Assembly (NCBI GenBank): GCA_002256145.1
Contig: NKIP01000006.1
Location: 1 to 64,000, forward strand
DNA: 64,000 nucleotides
Direction of reading: 5' to 3'
Source: Comamonadaceae bacterium PBBC1
Lineage (GTDB): Bacteria > Pseudomonadota > Gammaproteobacteria > Burkholderiales > Burkholderiaceae_C
Numbering within the stretch: position 1 is the first letter of the stretch; the number at the start of each line of letters is the position of its first letter. The notes below the pieces were generated by a model that was not told the DNA's origin, made no database searches, and was given only the letters and a program-made list of their open reading frames with translations. A program made the translations under genes and the position numbers. Positions 35,055-45,288 of the stretch are shown here, one piece after another.

Positions 35055-35528
35055 ATGCAAAAAATGACCCCTCCAAAACCGACCCGTAAGGCCGTGGCCT
35101 GCTTGCTGGCCAGCATGATGCTGATCGGATGCGCCAGCACCCAAAGCGTCAGCCAAAGCGCCCCCGTGCTCTACCCCAATGTGGCTTACAAAAGCATGGG
35201 CGAACAAGCCGCCAAACAGCATTTGAACCAGTGTCTTGCCCAAGCCCAAGCCAGTGGCTTGAGCCCTGCCGAAAACCGAAATGCGGCGGCATCCGGTGCC
35301 ACAAAAGGCGCAGCCGTGGCGGGGGTGACCGGGGCGGTCACCGGCTTGGTCTTGGGACGTGGCAATTTGAACGATGCCCTGAAATACGGGGCTCAAAGTG
35401 CCGTCATTGGGGCAGCCGCCGGCGGCACCCGGGGAGCCATGAGCGAAGAAAAAGCCAACCCGATATTTCGGCAATTCGTGCAGCGCTGTGCTGCAGAACG
35501 GGGCTTGGAGGTGATTGGCTGGCAATGA
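35055..35528 (+). CDS. Glycine-zipper lipoprotein
   Basis: The start is set at the ATG at 35055; the ORF-track start at 35046 is a TTG. The 157-residue product has a lipoprotein signal (MTPPKPTRKAVACLLASMMLIGC, lipobox MLIGC), then a helical region, then a glycine-zipper core GAAVAGVTGAVTGLVLGRGN and AVIGAAAGGTRGAM at about residues 82-130. Such proteins sit in the envelope and often oligomerise or insert in membranes. The two Cys near the end (VQRCAAE and earlier NQCLAQ) could form a disulfide. The exact role is unknown. It is convergent with the SNF2 gene. Confidence 0.75.
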   Translation: MQKMTPPKPTRKAVACLLASMMLIGCASTQSVSQSAPVLYPNVAYKSMGEQAAKQHLNQCLAQAQASGLSPAENRNAAASGATKGAAVAGVTGAVTGLVLGRGNLNDALKYGAQSAVIGAAAGGTRGAMSEEKANPIFRQFVQRCAAERGLEVIGWQ

Positions 35529-35639
35529 GCGGTCAGCGCCCTGCCGGCCCAAGCATCCACCGAATGCACCCAAAGCGCCCATTGCACCCCTTGCCGGTAG
35601 CCGCCCCCCGCATCCAGCGGGCGTTGGCACCAGCCTGAT

Positions 35640-38600
35640 TCAATCGCCCAGCGGCTTGAACAACTCGTTCAAATCGGCTTCGCCAAACAAGGGCTCTTTG
35701 CGCTTTACAGCCCCCTCGTACATGTCTTTGGCCAACTGGGCTTTTCGGTCTTGCAAAGCCAGCATGCGCTCTTCAATCGTGCCTTGGGCGACCAACTTGA
35801 CCACCCAAACACTTTGCGTCTGGCCCAGGCGGTGTGCCCGGTCGGTGGCCTGGTTTTCCACGGCCGGATTCCACCAAGGGTCGTAATGGATGACGGTGTC
35901 GGCTTGCGGCAAGTTCAAGCCCACGCCCCCGGCCTTCAGACTGATCAGAAACAGCGGCACCTGCCCACTCGTGAATTGGTCAATGATGGCATCGCGGTTT
36001 TTACTTTGCCCAGTCAATTTGACCCACGGGATGTTCAAGGCGGGCAAGGCCTGTTCAATCAAACCCAGCATTTCGGTGAACTGCGAAAACAGCAAAATCT
36101 TTCGGCCTTCGGCCACCATTTCGGGCAGCATGTCGAGCAATTGCGCGAGTTTGGCGGAGGTCTTGACCTGCAAGCCGGTGTTCATCTTGAGCAAACGGGG
36201 ATCGCAGCAGACCTGACGCAATTTGAGCAGCGCATCGAGGATGGTGATTTGGGATTTGCCCAAACCTTGCGTGCTGAGGGCCTCACGCACGGTTTTTTCC
36301 ATGCCCAAGCGAATGGTTTCATACAGGTCCGCTTGTGGCCCTGACAACAAGACCGGCATCAAGGTCTCGATCTTGGGTGGCAGTTCGCTGGCGACCAGGT
36401 CTTTGGTGCGCCGCAACATGAAGGGCGTGATGCGGTCGCGCAGCTGCGACATTCTCTCGGCGTTTCCATGGCGCTCAATCGGGTTGCGAAACAGTTCGGT
36501 GAAGCGTTTTTGACTGCCCAAAAAACCGGGCATCAAAAAGTGAAACTGGCTCCACAACTCGCCCAAATGGTTTTCAATGGGTGTGCCCGACAAACACAGG
36601 CGGTGCTGTGCAGGAATTTCAGACACCGTTTGGGCGGCGTAACTGTTGGCGTTTTTGATGTTTTGGGCTTCATCCAGCACCAATACGTGCCACGGGATGC
36701 TGACCCACATGTCACGGTCACGCGACAGCAAGGAATAAGCCGTGATCACCACGTCGTAAGCCTTCAAGTCGGCCACCTCGTCGTGACGCAACAAACCATG
36801 GTGAACGTGGGTGCTCAAGGCGGGGCAAAAGCGCGCGGCCTCGCGTTGCCAGTTGCCCAACAAGCTGACCGGGGCCACGATCAAGGCCGGCTCGCTCAGC
36901 CGTCCAGCCTGCTTTTCGGTCAGGATGTGGGCCAGGGTTTGCAAGGTTTTGCCCAAGCCCATGTCATCCGCCAAAATACCGGCCAAACGGTGCTCACGCA
37001 AAAACTGCAACCAATTGAGGCCTTGCTGCTGGTATGGCCGAAGGGTGGCTTGCAGGCCTTGCGGACAGGGCACTTCGGGCAGCGTGTTTTGGCCGCGCAT
37101 TTGCAGCATCATGTGCTGCAGGTGCTGTGCGCCCTGCCAAACAGCGCCTTCGCCCAAAGAGGCGGCACAACGCAAGGCATCCATGCGTGACAAACGAAGC
37201 ACGTCACCGTCCCAGTCCCGACCGCGCTCCCCGTGCAGCTCCATCAAGGTGGCCAACCAGGGTCGGATCGTGGCCGTGGGCAGCTTGACGTACCCAGGCC
37301 CGTGCAAATCGGGCAGGTAAAGAAAAGGGGCCAATTCCGGGGGTTCAGCGGTCTCGTCACCCTCAAAGGCCGCGGAAGCCACAGCGGAAGTGCGGGCCAG
37401 CACCGCCACAATGGCGGGCACCCAAGGCAAGATGTTGACCCTTTGCCCGTTCAAATCCATGCCCAAAGACAAATCAAACCATGGCGAGGTGTCGTCGATG
37501 TCGTTCGGGTCGGTCAAATTGACCTGCACGTTTTGCGCTTTGCGCAGCCACAGGTCCATGCCATCGAGCTTGCGAATCTGCAGCCCGGCTTGGCGTAAAA
37601 CGGCAAAATCAGACTCCAGCCATTGCAGCCAACGCTCCAAACCCACAGGCCCCCGCATGGCCAGAACATCGTTGTCCACGCGTTCAAAACCCAGCGCTTT
37701 CAGTTGCGCTCCAATGTCTTGCTCTGCGGCCAGGTCCCGAACCAGAATGCGCGACTGCCCGGCCTGCCGCACCACCACACGTGTGGGTTGTGTTGGCCAG
37801 TGGCCCTCGCAGCCGTCGTAGCTGAAGGTCAACTTGGCCTCAAATGGGCCTTCTTCTGCACGCACAGCCGCAGGCAAAGCGGTGAAGGTGAGCACGCCTT
37901 GGGGCAGCACACCTCGGATTTCGGGCATCTGCGCGATCACGGGCGGCAAGGGCAAGCCCCCCAGGCGCGTCATCAATTGCTGCTGAAACTTGACGGCGAC
38001 ACGCTCTGGCACCACCGGGGACTGGGTGAGCAACACCAATTGGTCTGCGCTCAGGCCCTGGGTGTCAAGCAAACCGCACACGCCGAGTTCGGGATCCACA
38101 TACATGGGCGGGTCATTGAACGCATGGACCACCCCCTCTTTTTCAGCATGCAACTGCAACTGCCAACCGGCAGGCTGGAGGTCTTGCGCCGCCGTGGCTT
38201 GCCAACGACCGTGCACCGGCACGCTCTCGTCTGTCCACTGCAAGGCCTGCAAGTGCCGCCCTCCCTCCCACATGAGCCGTCCGGTTTGGCTGCACATTTT
38301 GAGCAGCAATTGGGCGGCCAGCCCTTGCAACTTGACGGCGCTGTGAAAGCCATACGAGCTGAAACTGTTGGTCGCCGGGCAGGCTTTGAAGAGGTCAAAA
38401 ATGCCCCGTTCCATGGGTGCGCATGTGCGCCAGACCGGGTCGTGCGGCAAAGGTTCGCTGCTGACTTTTTTGGGCTTGCTCCACTCGCCGTCGCGTTTGA
38501 GGCTGGCGCGGGTGATGGTCAGGTGAAAAACAGGTCTGTGCCCCAGCGTGGCCGCCGACAACACGTATAAAAAGTGTTCAGCCGTGCTCGACGGCACACT

Positions 38601-39074
38601 GAATCCATGCGAGACATGGGCTGTTTCAAGCCGCTCAAGCCATTCGTGCACCTGCTGCTCTGATTGCTGCAAGGCGTTTTCCAGGCGCTGCTGGTGCTGA
38701 AGCTCAGCATCGTCGTCAGACAAAGTGGCATCTTCGGGTTGTGCCAGCATGCCAAAACCCTGCATGGCCGCGTGAATGCCCAATGCGGCACCGTGACGGC
38801 ACATGCGGCCCACAGCACAGGTGCAGGTCGAGCGCCATGCCTGCAAATTGCCGCCATCGGACACCCGCACATGGGCTTTGACCTGAAAAGGGGTCAGCTC
38901 ACGCCCCTCTTGAACTTGGGCTTGCAGCAACCAGCCCTCAGCCTCGGGCGTCATCTGCGCCGAGACCACCTCGTTTTGCAGGTACAGCGCCGTGCCTTTG
39001 GCCCAAGAGTTGGAGTCAAAGTAAAACGCCAACTGCGAGGGCGGGAACCATTTTTCAGAAACCACTGATTTCAT
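35640..39074 (-). CDS. SNF2/RapA-type helicase with N-terminal SWIM zinc finger
   Basis: The 1144-residue protein is an SF2 ATPase. The SWIM finger is visible near residues 80-96 as CTCAVGRMCRH (CxC...CxH). The helicase core is in the last 470 residues: motif I DDMGLGKTLQTLAH, motif II LDEAQNIKN (DEAQ), motif III LSGTPIENHLGELWS, motif V GGVGLNLPQADTVIHYDPWWNPAVE and motif VI ATDRAHRLGQ. The middle 500 residues fit the DUF-type region common to bacterial SWIM/SNF2 proteins. Its biological role is uncharacterised; remodelling of protein-DNA complexes or transcription recycling is inferred from the family. Confidence 0.92.
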   Translation of the reverse strand: MKSVVSEKWFPPSQLAFYFDSNSWAKGTALYLQNEVVSAQMTPEAEGWLLQAQVQEGRELTPFQVKAHVRVSDGGNLQAWRSTCTCAVGRMCRHGAALGIHAAMQGFGMLAQPEDATLSDDDAELQHQQRLENALQQSEQQVHEWLERLETAHVSHGFSVPSSTAEHFLYVLSAATLGHRPVFHLTITRASLKRDGEWSKPKKVSSEPLPHDPVWRTCAPMERGIFDLFKACPATNSFSSYGFHSAVKLQGLAAQLLLKMCSQTGRLMWEGGRHLQALQWTDESVPVHGRWQATAAQDLQPAGWQLQLHAEKEGVVHAFNDPPMYVDPELGVCGLLDTQGLSADQLVLLTQSPVVPERVAVKFQQQLMTRLGGLPLPPVIAQMPEIRGVLPQGVLTFTALPAAVRAEEGPFEAKLTFSYDGCEGHWPTQPTRVVVRQAGQSRILVRDLAAEQDIGAQLKALGFERVDNDVLAMRGPVGLERWLQWLESDFAVLRQAGLQIRKLDGMDLWLRKAQNVQVNLTDPNDIDDTSPWFDLSLGMDLNGQRVNILPWVPAIVAVLARTSAVASAAFEGDETAEPPELAPFLYLPDLHGPGYVKLPTATIRPWLATLMELHGERGRDWDGDVLRLSRMDALRCAASLGEGAVWQGAQHLQHMMLQMRGQNTLPEVPCPQGLQATLRPYQQQGLNWLQFLREHRLAGILADDMGLGKTLQTLAHILTEKQAGRLSEPALIVAPVSLLGNWQREAARFCPALSTHVHHGLLRHDEVADLKAYDVVITAYSLLSRDRDMWVSIPWHVLVLDEAQNIKNANSYAAQTVSEIPAQHRLCLSGTPIENHLGELWSQFHFLMPGFLGSQKRFTELFRNPIERHGNAERMSQLRDRITPFMLRRTKDLVASELPPKIETLMPVLLSGPQADLYETIRLGMEKTVREALSTQGLGKSQITILDALLKLRQVCCDPRLLKMNTGLQVKTSAKLAQLLDMLPEMVAEGRKILLFSQFTEMLGLIEQALPALNIPWVKLTGQSKNRDAIIDQFTSGQVPLFLISLKAGGVGLNLPQADTVIHYDPWWNPAVENQATDRAHRLGQTQSVWVVKLVAQGTIEERMLALQDRKAQLAKDMYEGAVKRKEPLFGEADLNELFKPLGD

Positions 39075-39086
39075 GCATTCAGACGC

Positions 39087-42000
39087 TTAAGCGACCCACT
39101 TGCGGGCGTTTTGCCACACGCGCAGCCAGGGGCTGGTGTCGGCCACATTGCCGCTGGTCCAGCTCATCTGCACATTGCGGAACACCCGCTCGGGGTGCGG
39201 CATCATGGCCGTGAAGCGTCCGTCGGCCGTGGTCACGGCCGTGAGGCCGCCCGCGCTGCCGTTGGGGTTGAAGGGGTACTGCTCGGTGGCTTGGCCGTGG
39301 TTGTCCACAAAACGCATGGCCCCCAAGGCTTGGGCCGCATTGCCCCGGTGCTTGAAGTTGGCATAACCCTCGCCGTGCGCCACGGCAATCGGCAAGCGGC
39401 TGCCCGCCATGCCTTGCAAGAACAGGCTGGGAGATTCCAGCACCTCGACCATGGACAGGCGGGCTTCAAAGCGCTCGCTCTGGTTGGTGGTGAAACGCGG
39501 CCAATCTTGCGCACCCGGGATGATGTCGGCCAATTCGGCAAACATCTGGCAGCCGTTGCACACGCCTAGACCAAAGGTGTCTGTGCGGCCAAAAAAGCCC
39601 TTGAACTGCTCGGCCAAAGCCGGGTTGAAAGTGATGGAACGCGCCCAGCCGATGCCTGCACCCAAGGTGTCGCCGTAGCTGAAACCGCCGCAAGCCACCA
39701 GGCCTTTGAAATCGGCCAGCTTGGCGCGGCCAGACTGCAAATCGGTCATGTGCACGTCGTGCGACTCGAAACCGGCTTTGTGGAAGGCGTAGGCCATTTC
39801 TACATGCGAGTTGACGCCCTGCTCGCGCAAGATGGCGACTTTGGGGCGCGACAGGTTGAGGAACGGCGCGGCCACGTTGTCGGCCGGGTCAAAGCTCAGC
39901 GCCACATGCATGCCGGGGTCGTCGGCGCGGCCTGCGGCGGCGTGCTCGGCATCGGCGCAAGCGGGGTTGTCGCGCTGCTGGCAAATCTTCCAGCTCACGC
40001 TGTCCCAAACCAGGTGCAGGTCTTCCAGCTTGGCGGCAAACACCTCTTTGGTGTCGCGCCAGATGCTGAGCTCGCCCACGCCTTTTTGAATGGTGGATTG
40101 CGTTGGACGGGTTTTGCCAATCACATGCGTGTGTTTGGATAAACCGTGCTCGCGCAAGGTTTGCAGCACCGCGTTGCGCTCGGCCGTGCGCACTTGCAGC
40201 ACCACGCCCAGCTCTTCGTTGAACAGGGCTTTGAACGTGAGTTCTTCGCGGCGGGCGCTGACCTGCCCCGCCCAGTTTTTGGCATCGCCATGGTCGGCGC
40301 GGCTGTCAGAAATGCCGTCGCCTTCGGTGACCAGCATGTCCACATTCAGGGCCACGCCCACATGGCCGGCAAATGCCATTTCGGCCACAGCGGCGAGCAA
40401 GCCGCCGTCGCTGCGGTCGTGGTAGGCGAGGATCTGGCCTTGCGAGCGCAGCGTGTTGATGGCTTTGACCAAATTGACCAGCGCTTGCGGGTCTTCGAGA
40501 TCGGGGACTTGGTCGCCAAACTGGCCCAGCACTTGCCCCAGCACGCTGCCGCCCATGCGGTTTTGGCCTTGTCCCAGGTCGATCAAGAGCAAGCTGGTGT
40601 CATCGGTTTTTGCGTCCAGCTGCGGCGTGAACGTGCCGCGCACGTCGCTCAGGCTGGCAAAGGCGGTGATGATCAGGCTGACGGGGGAGGTGACTTTGTG
40701 GGTTTCACCCTTGTCGGTCCACTGCGTGCGCATCGACAAACTGTCTTTGCCCACAGGGATCGAGATGTCAAGCGCCGGGCACAGTTCCATGCCCACGGCC
40801 TTGACGGTTTCGTACAAAGCGGCGTCTTCGCCCGGCTCGCCGCAAGCGGCCATCCAGTTGGCCGACATCTTGACGCGGGGCAGCTCGATGGGCGCGGCCA
40901 GCAAATTGGTGATGGCCTCGGCCACGGCCATGCGGCCAGATGCTGCCGCGTTGAGCGAGGCCAGCGGCGTGCGCTCGCCCATGCTCATGGCTTCACCTGC
41001 AAAGCCTTGGTAGTCGGCCAGGGTCACAGCCACGTCGGCCACGGGCACCTGCCAAGGACCGACCATCTGGTCGCGGTGCGTGAGGCCGCCCACGGCGCGG
41101 TCGCCGATGGTGATGAGGAAACGCTTGGACGCCACGGTGGGGTGGCTCAGCACGTCGATCACGGCTTTTTGCAAACTCACGCCCGTCAAGTCCATCGCGG
41201 GCGACTGGCGCACGACAGTCTTGACATCGCGGTGCATTTTGGGCGGCTTGCCCAGCAGCACGTCCATGGGCATGTCCACGGGTGATTCATGGCCTTTGTC
41301 TTCCAGCACCAGCTGGCGCTCGTCTGTGGCCACGCCGATCACCGCAAACGGGCAGCGCTCGCGCTCGCAAAAAGCGGTGAACTGCGCCAACGATTCGGGC
41401 GCGATCGCCATCACATAACGTTCTTGGCTTTCGTTCGACCAGATTTCTTTGGGCGACAAGCCAGATTCTTCGAGCTTGACGGCACGCAAATCGAAGCGTG
41501 CGCCACGGCCTGCGTCGTTGGTCAGCTCGGGGAAGGCGTTGGACAAACCACCTGCGCCCACGTCGTGGATCGCCAGAATCGGGTTGTTGGCGCCCTGTGC
41601 CCAGCAGTGGTTGATGACCTCTTGCGCACGGCGCTCGATCTCGGGGTTGCCGCGCTGCACCGAGTCAAAGTCGAGGTTGGCGGCGTTGGTGCCGGTGGCC
41701 ATGGAACTGGCCGCGCTGCCGCCCATGCCGATGCGCATGCCGGGGCCACCCAATTGAATGAGCAAGCTGCCGGCAGGGAATTCGATTTTTTTGGTTTGAT
41801 CGGCGTCGATCTGGCCCAGACCTCCCGCGATCATGATGGGCTTGTGGTAACCACGCACCACACCGTCCACCGTTTGTTCGTATTCGCGGAAATAGCCCAA
41901 CAAATTGGGGCGGCCAAACTCGTTGTTGAAGGCCGCGCCACCCAGCGGGCCTTCGGTCATGATCTGCAAGGGGCTCGCGATGTGCTCGGGCTTGCCGCCC

Positions 42001-43073
42001 GCTTGGTCCGACATGCCACCCCAGAGTTTGGACACGGTGAAGCCCGACAAACCCGCCTTGGGCTTGGAGCCGCGACCGGTTGCGCCCTCGTCGCGGATCT
42101 CGCCGCCCGCGCCTGTCGATGCGCCGGGGAAAGGCGAAATCGCGGTCGGGTGGTTGTGGGTTTCGACCTTCATCAGCACATGGTGCAGGGCTTGCTCGGC
42201 TTGGTAAGCCGCGCCCTGCTCCGCTGTGCGTGCGACGAAGCGCTCAACCGTGTGGCCTTCCATCACCGAGGCGTTGTCCGAATAAGCCACCACCGTGTGC
42301 TGGGGGCTCAGCTGGTGCGTGTTGCGGATCATGCCGAACAGGCTCTTGGGCTGGGCCACGCCGTCGATGGTGAACTCGGCGTTGAAAATCTTGTGGCGGC
42401 AATGCTCGCTGTTGGCCTGCGCGAACATCATCAATTCCACATCGGTGGGGTTGCGCTTCAGACCCGTGAACGCCGTGACCAAATAATCGATTTCGTCTTC
42501 GGCCAGGGCCAGGCCCCAGGTCTTGTTGGCTGTTTCAAGTGCAGCGCGGCCACCGCCCAGCACGTCCACATGGTCCATCGGTGCAGGGTCAAGTGCCGTG
42601 AACAAGGCCGCAGCCTCATCGCGGCTGGGCATGGCCGACTCGGTCATGCGGTCGTGCAACACGGCCGCGACTTGGCCCAGTTGTTCGGCGGAAAGTTTGG
42701 CGCTGCTGAACAAGCCCGACTTGAGCGTCAACCGGTATTCGGTCAGGCGCTCGACGCGGCGCAGCTCAAAACCGCAGTTGTGGGCGATGTCGGTGGCCTT
42801 GGAGGCCCAAGGCGACACGGTGCCCAAGCGGGGGCTGACCACGATCACGGGGCCGTCAACAGATCCGGCATAGGGTTCGCCGTAAGTCAACAATGCAGCA
42901 AGAGTCTTCTTTTGGGCCTCAGCCAAAGGCGCGATTGTGGCGACCAAGTGGACAAATCTGGCTGAAATGCCCTGAATTTGCGGCGAAATGGTTGCTAATC
43001 GTGGCAAAAGCTGGGCAATGCGAAAGTCGCTGAGGGCGCTGGCGCCTTCAAAAGTCGTGATGTGCAGGGACAC
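39087..43073 (-). CDS. purL: Phosphoribosylformylglycinamidine synthase
   Basis: PurL carries out the fourth step of purine synthesis, converting FGAR, Gln and ATP to FGAM. The 1328-residue single-chain form is typical of Gram-negative bacteria. The synthetase half has [14 protein letters not shown] near residue 220 and '[34 protein letters not shown]' region near 310. The C-terminal glutamine amidotransferase has the nucleophile Cys in [10 protein letters not shown] and the His-Pro-Glu at MMPHPERVF. The start is a GTG at 43073 with AAGG upstream; no in-frame ATG lies closer to the family N-terminus. No purine riboswitch is seen in the leader. Confidence 0.96.
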   Translation of the reverse strand: MSLHITTFEGASALSDFRIAQLLPRLATISPQIQGISARFVHLVATIAPLAEAQKKTLAALLTYGEPYAGSVDGPVIVVSPRLGTVSPWASKATDIAHNCGFELRRVERLTEYRLTLKSGLFSSAKLSAEQLGQVAAVLHDRMTESAMPSRDEAAALFTALDPAPMDHVDVLGGGRAALETANKTWGLALAEDEIDYLVTAFTGLKRNPTDVELMMFAQANSEHCRHKIFNAEFTIDGVAQPKSLFGMIRNTHQLSPQHTVVAYSDNASVMEGHTVERFVARTAEQGAAYQAEQALHHVLMKVETHNHPTAISPFPGASTGAGGEIRDEGATGRGSKPKAGLSGFTVSKLWGGMSDQAGGKPEHIASPLQIMTEGPLGGAAFNNEFGRPNLLGYFREYEQTVDGVVRGYHKPIMIAGGLGQIDADQTKKIEFPAGSLLIQLGGPGMRIGMGGSAASSMATGTNAANLDFDSVQRGNPEIERRAQEVINHCWAQGANNPILAIHDVGAGGLSNAFPELTNDAGRGARFDLRAVKLEESGLSPKEIWSNESQERYVMAIAPESLAQFTAFCERERCPFAVIGVATDERQLVLEDKGHESPVDMPMDVLLGKPPKMHRDVKTVVRQSPAMDLTGVSLQKAVIDVLSHPTVASKRFLITIGDRAVGGLTHRDQMVGPWQVPVADVAVTLADYQGFAGEAMSMGERTPLASLNAAASGRMAVAEAITNLLAAPIELPRVKMSANWMAACGEPGEDAALYETVKAVGMELCPALDISIPVGKDSLSMRTQWTDKGETHKVTSPVSLIITAFASLSDVRGTFTPQLDAKTDDTSLLLIDLGQGQNRMGGSVLGQVLGQFGDQVPDLEDPQALVNLVKAINTLRSQGQILAYHDRSDGGLLAAVAEMAFAGHVGVALNVDMLVTEGDGISDSRADHGDAKNWAGQVSARREELTFKALFNEELGVVLQVRTAERNAVLQTLREHGLSKHTHVIGKTRPTQSTIQKGVGELSIWRDTKEVFAAKLEDLHLVWDSVSWKICQQRDNPACADAEHAAAGRADDPGMHVALSFDPADNVAAPFLNLSRPKVAILREQGVNSHVEMAYAFHKAGFESHDVHMTDLQSGRAKLADFKGLVACGGFSYGDTLGAGIGWARSITFNPALAEQFKGFFGRTDTFGLGVCNGCQMFAELADIIPGAQDWPRFTTNQSERFEARLSMVEVLESPSLFLQGMAGSRLPIAVAHGEGYANFKHRGNAAQALGAMRFVDNHGQATEQYPFNPNGSAGGLTAVTTADGRFTAMMPHPERVFRNVQMSWTSGNVADTSPWLRVWQNARKWVA

Positions 43074-43262
43074 GGGGTGGCCTTGTAAAGAGACGGAAAA
43101 CCGTTGTTCCGGGGCCGCTGACTGGGGCTGTCCGGCAAAGGCGGTATTTTAACGGGGGAAACCCTGACAAAACCCTCATCACAACAGCACTTCAAGATGT
43201 TTTGCATCAGGTCTGAACAGCTTCAAAAGAGCACAGGCCGTTGAAGTTGTCCTTGATTTGGA

Positions 43263-43284
43263 CTGAATTTGGGTATAAATTCAG
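43263..43284. promoter_or_regulatory. Operator overlapping the -10 box of the Phd/ParE-type pair
   Basis: CTGAATTT-GGGTAT-AAATTCAG is a perfect 8-bp inverted repeat. The candidate -10 TATAAA (43274-43279) lies inside it, and TTGATT about 15 bp upstream could be the -35. Repression by the antitoxin or TA complex would block polymerase directly. Confidence 0.65.
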
Positions 43285-43306
43285 ACCCACACCAGACGGA
43301 CACCAC

Positions 43307-43588
43307 ATGCAAGCCTTGCAACACATCAAATCCATTTCTTACTTGAAGAGCCATGCGGCCCAAATTGCAGAATCCCTGGACATGAATGGCACACCTTTCA
43401 TCATCACCCAAAACGGCGAAGCCAGCATGGTGATTGAAGGCATCCAGCAATATCAGGACAAAGAAAACCTGATTGCCATGCTCAAAGTGGTGGCCATGGG
43501 TGAAAAAGACAGATTGGCAGGTCAGGGTCAAAGTGTGGAAGAAGTTCGCGCATTGCTGGCGCAAAAGCGAACTGAACGCAAAGCATGA
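43307..43588 (+). CDS. Phd/YefM-type antitoxin
   Basis: The start is the ATG at 43307 (MQALQHIKSISYLKSH); the ORF-track start at 43241 would run through the promoter. The 93-residue protein has the Phd/YefM N-domain: 'SYLKSHAAQIAESLDMNGTPFIITQNGEASMVIEGIQQYQ', which dimerises on DNA, followed by an acidic-polar helical tail that would wrap the toxin. It overlaps the toxin gene by 4 bp (ATGA) and is expected to autorepress through the palindrome at 43263-43284. Confidence 0.88.
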   Translation: MQALQHIKSISYLKSHAAQIAESLDMNGTPFIITQNGEASMVIEGIQQYQDKENLIAMLKVVAMGEKDRLAGQGQSVEEVRALLAQKRTERKA

Positions 43589-43908
43589 GCATCGTCATCC
43601 TGCCCGATGCGAGGGAAGACTTGTTGACGCTACAAGGCTACATGCTCGATCGTTGGACAGAGGCCCTTTGGCTAAAAGCCGAAGATGAAATCTTTCAAAA
43701 GCTCGCTGAGTTGGACAGTGGTTTTTTATCCGGCAGTGTCGTCCAAGCATTTGCTGATGTCGGCATTTTTGACTACAAAACCAGCGTCACCTCACACCAT
43801 CGAATCTTGCACCGAAAAATCGACGACACGCTTTACATCTACGCCATAGCAGGTCATCAACAGGATTTTCAAACCCTGTTGATGAGGCGTCTGTTTAACC
43901 ACCGATAG
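43585..43908 (+). CDS. RelE/ParE-type toxin
   Basis: The 107-residue protein starts MSIVILPDAREDLLTLQGYMLDRW, the usual beta-strand plus helix of RelE/ParE toxins, and has the C-terminal strands 'YKTSVTSHHRILHRKIDDTLYIYAIAGHQQDFQTLL' with an Arg-His cluster. ParE proteins poison gyrase and RelE proteins cleave mRNA at the ribosome; sequence alone does not say which applies. It overlaps the antitoxin in an ATGA junction. Confidence 0.88.
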   Translation: MSIVILPDAREDLLTLQGYMLDRWTEALWLKAEDEIFQKLAELDSGFLSGSVVQAFADVGIFDYKTSVTSHHRILHRKIDDTLYIYAIAGHQQDFQTLLMRRLFNHR

Positions 43909-43944
43909 CGGTCTCTGCAGAGGATTGAGCGCATCGAATCAAGC

Positions 43945-45288
43945 TCAGCCCAGCACCGAAGTCGCCTCCATCTCGCGCCGGATTTTGTAGGCGTGGGTGC
44001 TGGTGTCCATGGCCACGTCGTCCCAAGTGAGGCTTTGGCCTTTGGCCACGGGGCGAATGACTTTCACGCCATGTGCCAAGCCCAGTGGCACGCCACCCAT
44101 GCGCTTGGAGGTGGCAGCAGGCAGCAGCTTGCCCCAGACGGTGTAGCCGCCCTCGCCGTCCAGCATGTCGCCGGGCTTCAAGTCGCGCTTGGCGGTGGCC
44201 ACCACGTCGGCGTTCCAGCCGATGGCCACGCCCGTGGGTTCGTTGCGCAGGGCGACACTCGCCACACTCACGCCCACTTCGAGGCCAATCAGGTGCCAAC
44301 GTTTGTACAAGGTGAAGTAACGGCCCGACGGGTCGGTGTGGGCGTTGTACTCTTCAAAGCAGTTCTTGATGTAGTCGGTCTCGGCCTCCACCGTGACCCA
44401 CACGCCCATGCGGATGTCGTAGGGGATTTTTCGGCCATCGGTCTCCAGGCTCGAGATCACCTCGACCATGCCCTTGCGCTCGAGCACACCACCTTCCGAG
44501 ATGGGCCGGGTGACGTAGGGGATGTCTTCCACGCTGGCGGGCGGGTAGAGCAAGCCATTGCTCGGCACACCCAAGCCGGTGGCATTGGACACCGCCGTGC
44601 TCTCGATCGAAGGCTTGGAGCCGTCCAAAAAGCTGTTGAACATTTTGGGGTTGAGCCCGCCGCGCTCGGCTTGCTCGGGCGTGAGGCCGTAATAGCCCCA
44701 CACGGTTTCGGGCGTGGATTCGCAAAAGTGCGGCAACCACTTGTGGCCCCGGCCTGCGGCCACGACTGGAAAGCCGCAGGTGCGGGCCCAGTCCACCAAA
44801 TCGCAAATGAGCGCGGGCTGATCGCCAAAGGCCAACGAATACACCACACCTGCCAGTTGCGCACGGGTGGCGAGCAAGGGGCCGCAAAAGGCGTCGGCCT
44901 CTACCGTGACGTTGACCACATGCTTGCGGTTTGCAAAAGCTTCCAGGATGTGGTCGACCGCGTGGAGGGGCGAGCCCGTGCATTCCACGATCACGTCCAC
45001 CGCCGGGTGGCGCACCAGGCTTTGCCAGTCGTCACCCACATGGGTGGTGCCGTTTTTGACGGCATCGTCCAAACTGCTGGCCGTGAGGCGCTCAGGGTTC
45101 CAGCCCACGCGTGCCAGATTGGTACGGGCGTTGTCGGGTGACAGATCAGCAATGCCCACCAGGTGCACGCCGGGGGTGCGCGGAATCTGCGCCAGGTACA
45201 TGGAGCCGAATTTCCCCGCGCCGATCAGGCCGATGCGGATGGGGCGGTTTTCAGCGGCGCGTTTCAGGAGTTTGGCGTGCAGGTTCAT
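43945..45288 (-). CDS. NAD(P)-binding oxidoreductase with SAF domain (homoserine dehydrogenase-like)
   Basis: The start is the ATG at 45288, which overlaps the PhyH stop (ATGA); the ORF-track start at 45351 lies inside that gene. The 447-residue protein has a Rossmann motif RIGLIGAGKFGSMYLAQI near residue 17, a catalytic-type middle domain related to homoserine dehydrogenase, and a C-terminal SAF-like domain near 355-440 (VATAKRDLKPGDMLDGEGG), the fold also found in FlgA and sialic acid synthase. This combination is common in carbohydrate- or polyol-type catabolic operons but the substrate is unknown. It is the last gene of the GntR-PhyH operon. Confidence 0.85.
   Translation of the reverse strand: MNLHAKLLKRAAENRPIRIGLIGAGKFGSMYLAQIPRTPGVHLVGIADLSPDNARTNLARVGWNPERLTASSLDDAVKNGTTHVGDDWQSLVRHPAVDVIVECTGSPLHAVDHILEAFANRKHVVNVTVEADAFCGPLLATRAQLAGVVYSLAFGDQPALICDLVDWARTCGFPVVAAGRGHKWLPHFCESTPETVWGYYGLTPEQAERGGLNPKMFNSFLDGSKPSIESTAVSNATGLGVPSNGLLYPPASVEDIPYVTRPISEGGVLERKGMVEVISSLETDGRKIPYDIRMGVWVTVEAETDYIKNCFEEYNAHTDPSGRYFTLYKRWHLIGLEVGVSVASVALRNEPTGVAIGWNADVVATAKRDLKPGDMLDGEGGYTVWGKLLPAATSKRMGGVPLGLAHGVKVIRPVAKGQSLTWDDVAMDTSTHAYKIRREMEATSVLG

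Noticed and set aside
43074-43306. Possible purine riboswitch in the purL leader
   Set aside because: No three-way junction pattern or conserved riboswitch core was seen, and these are rare in this group.
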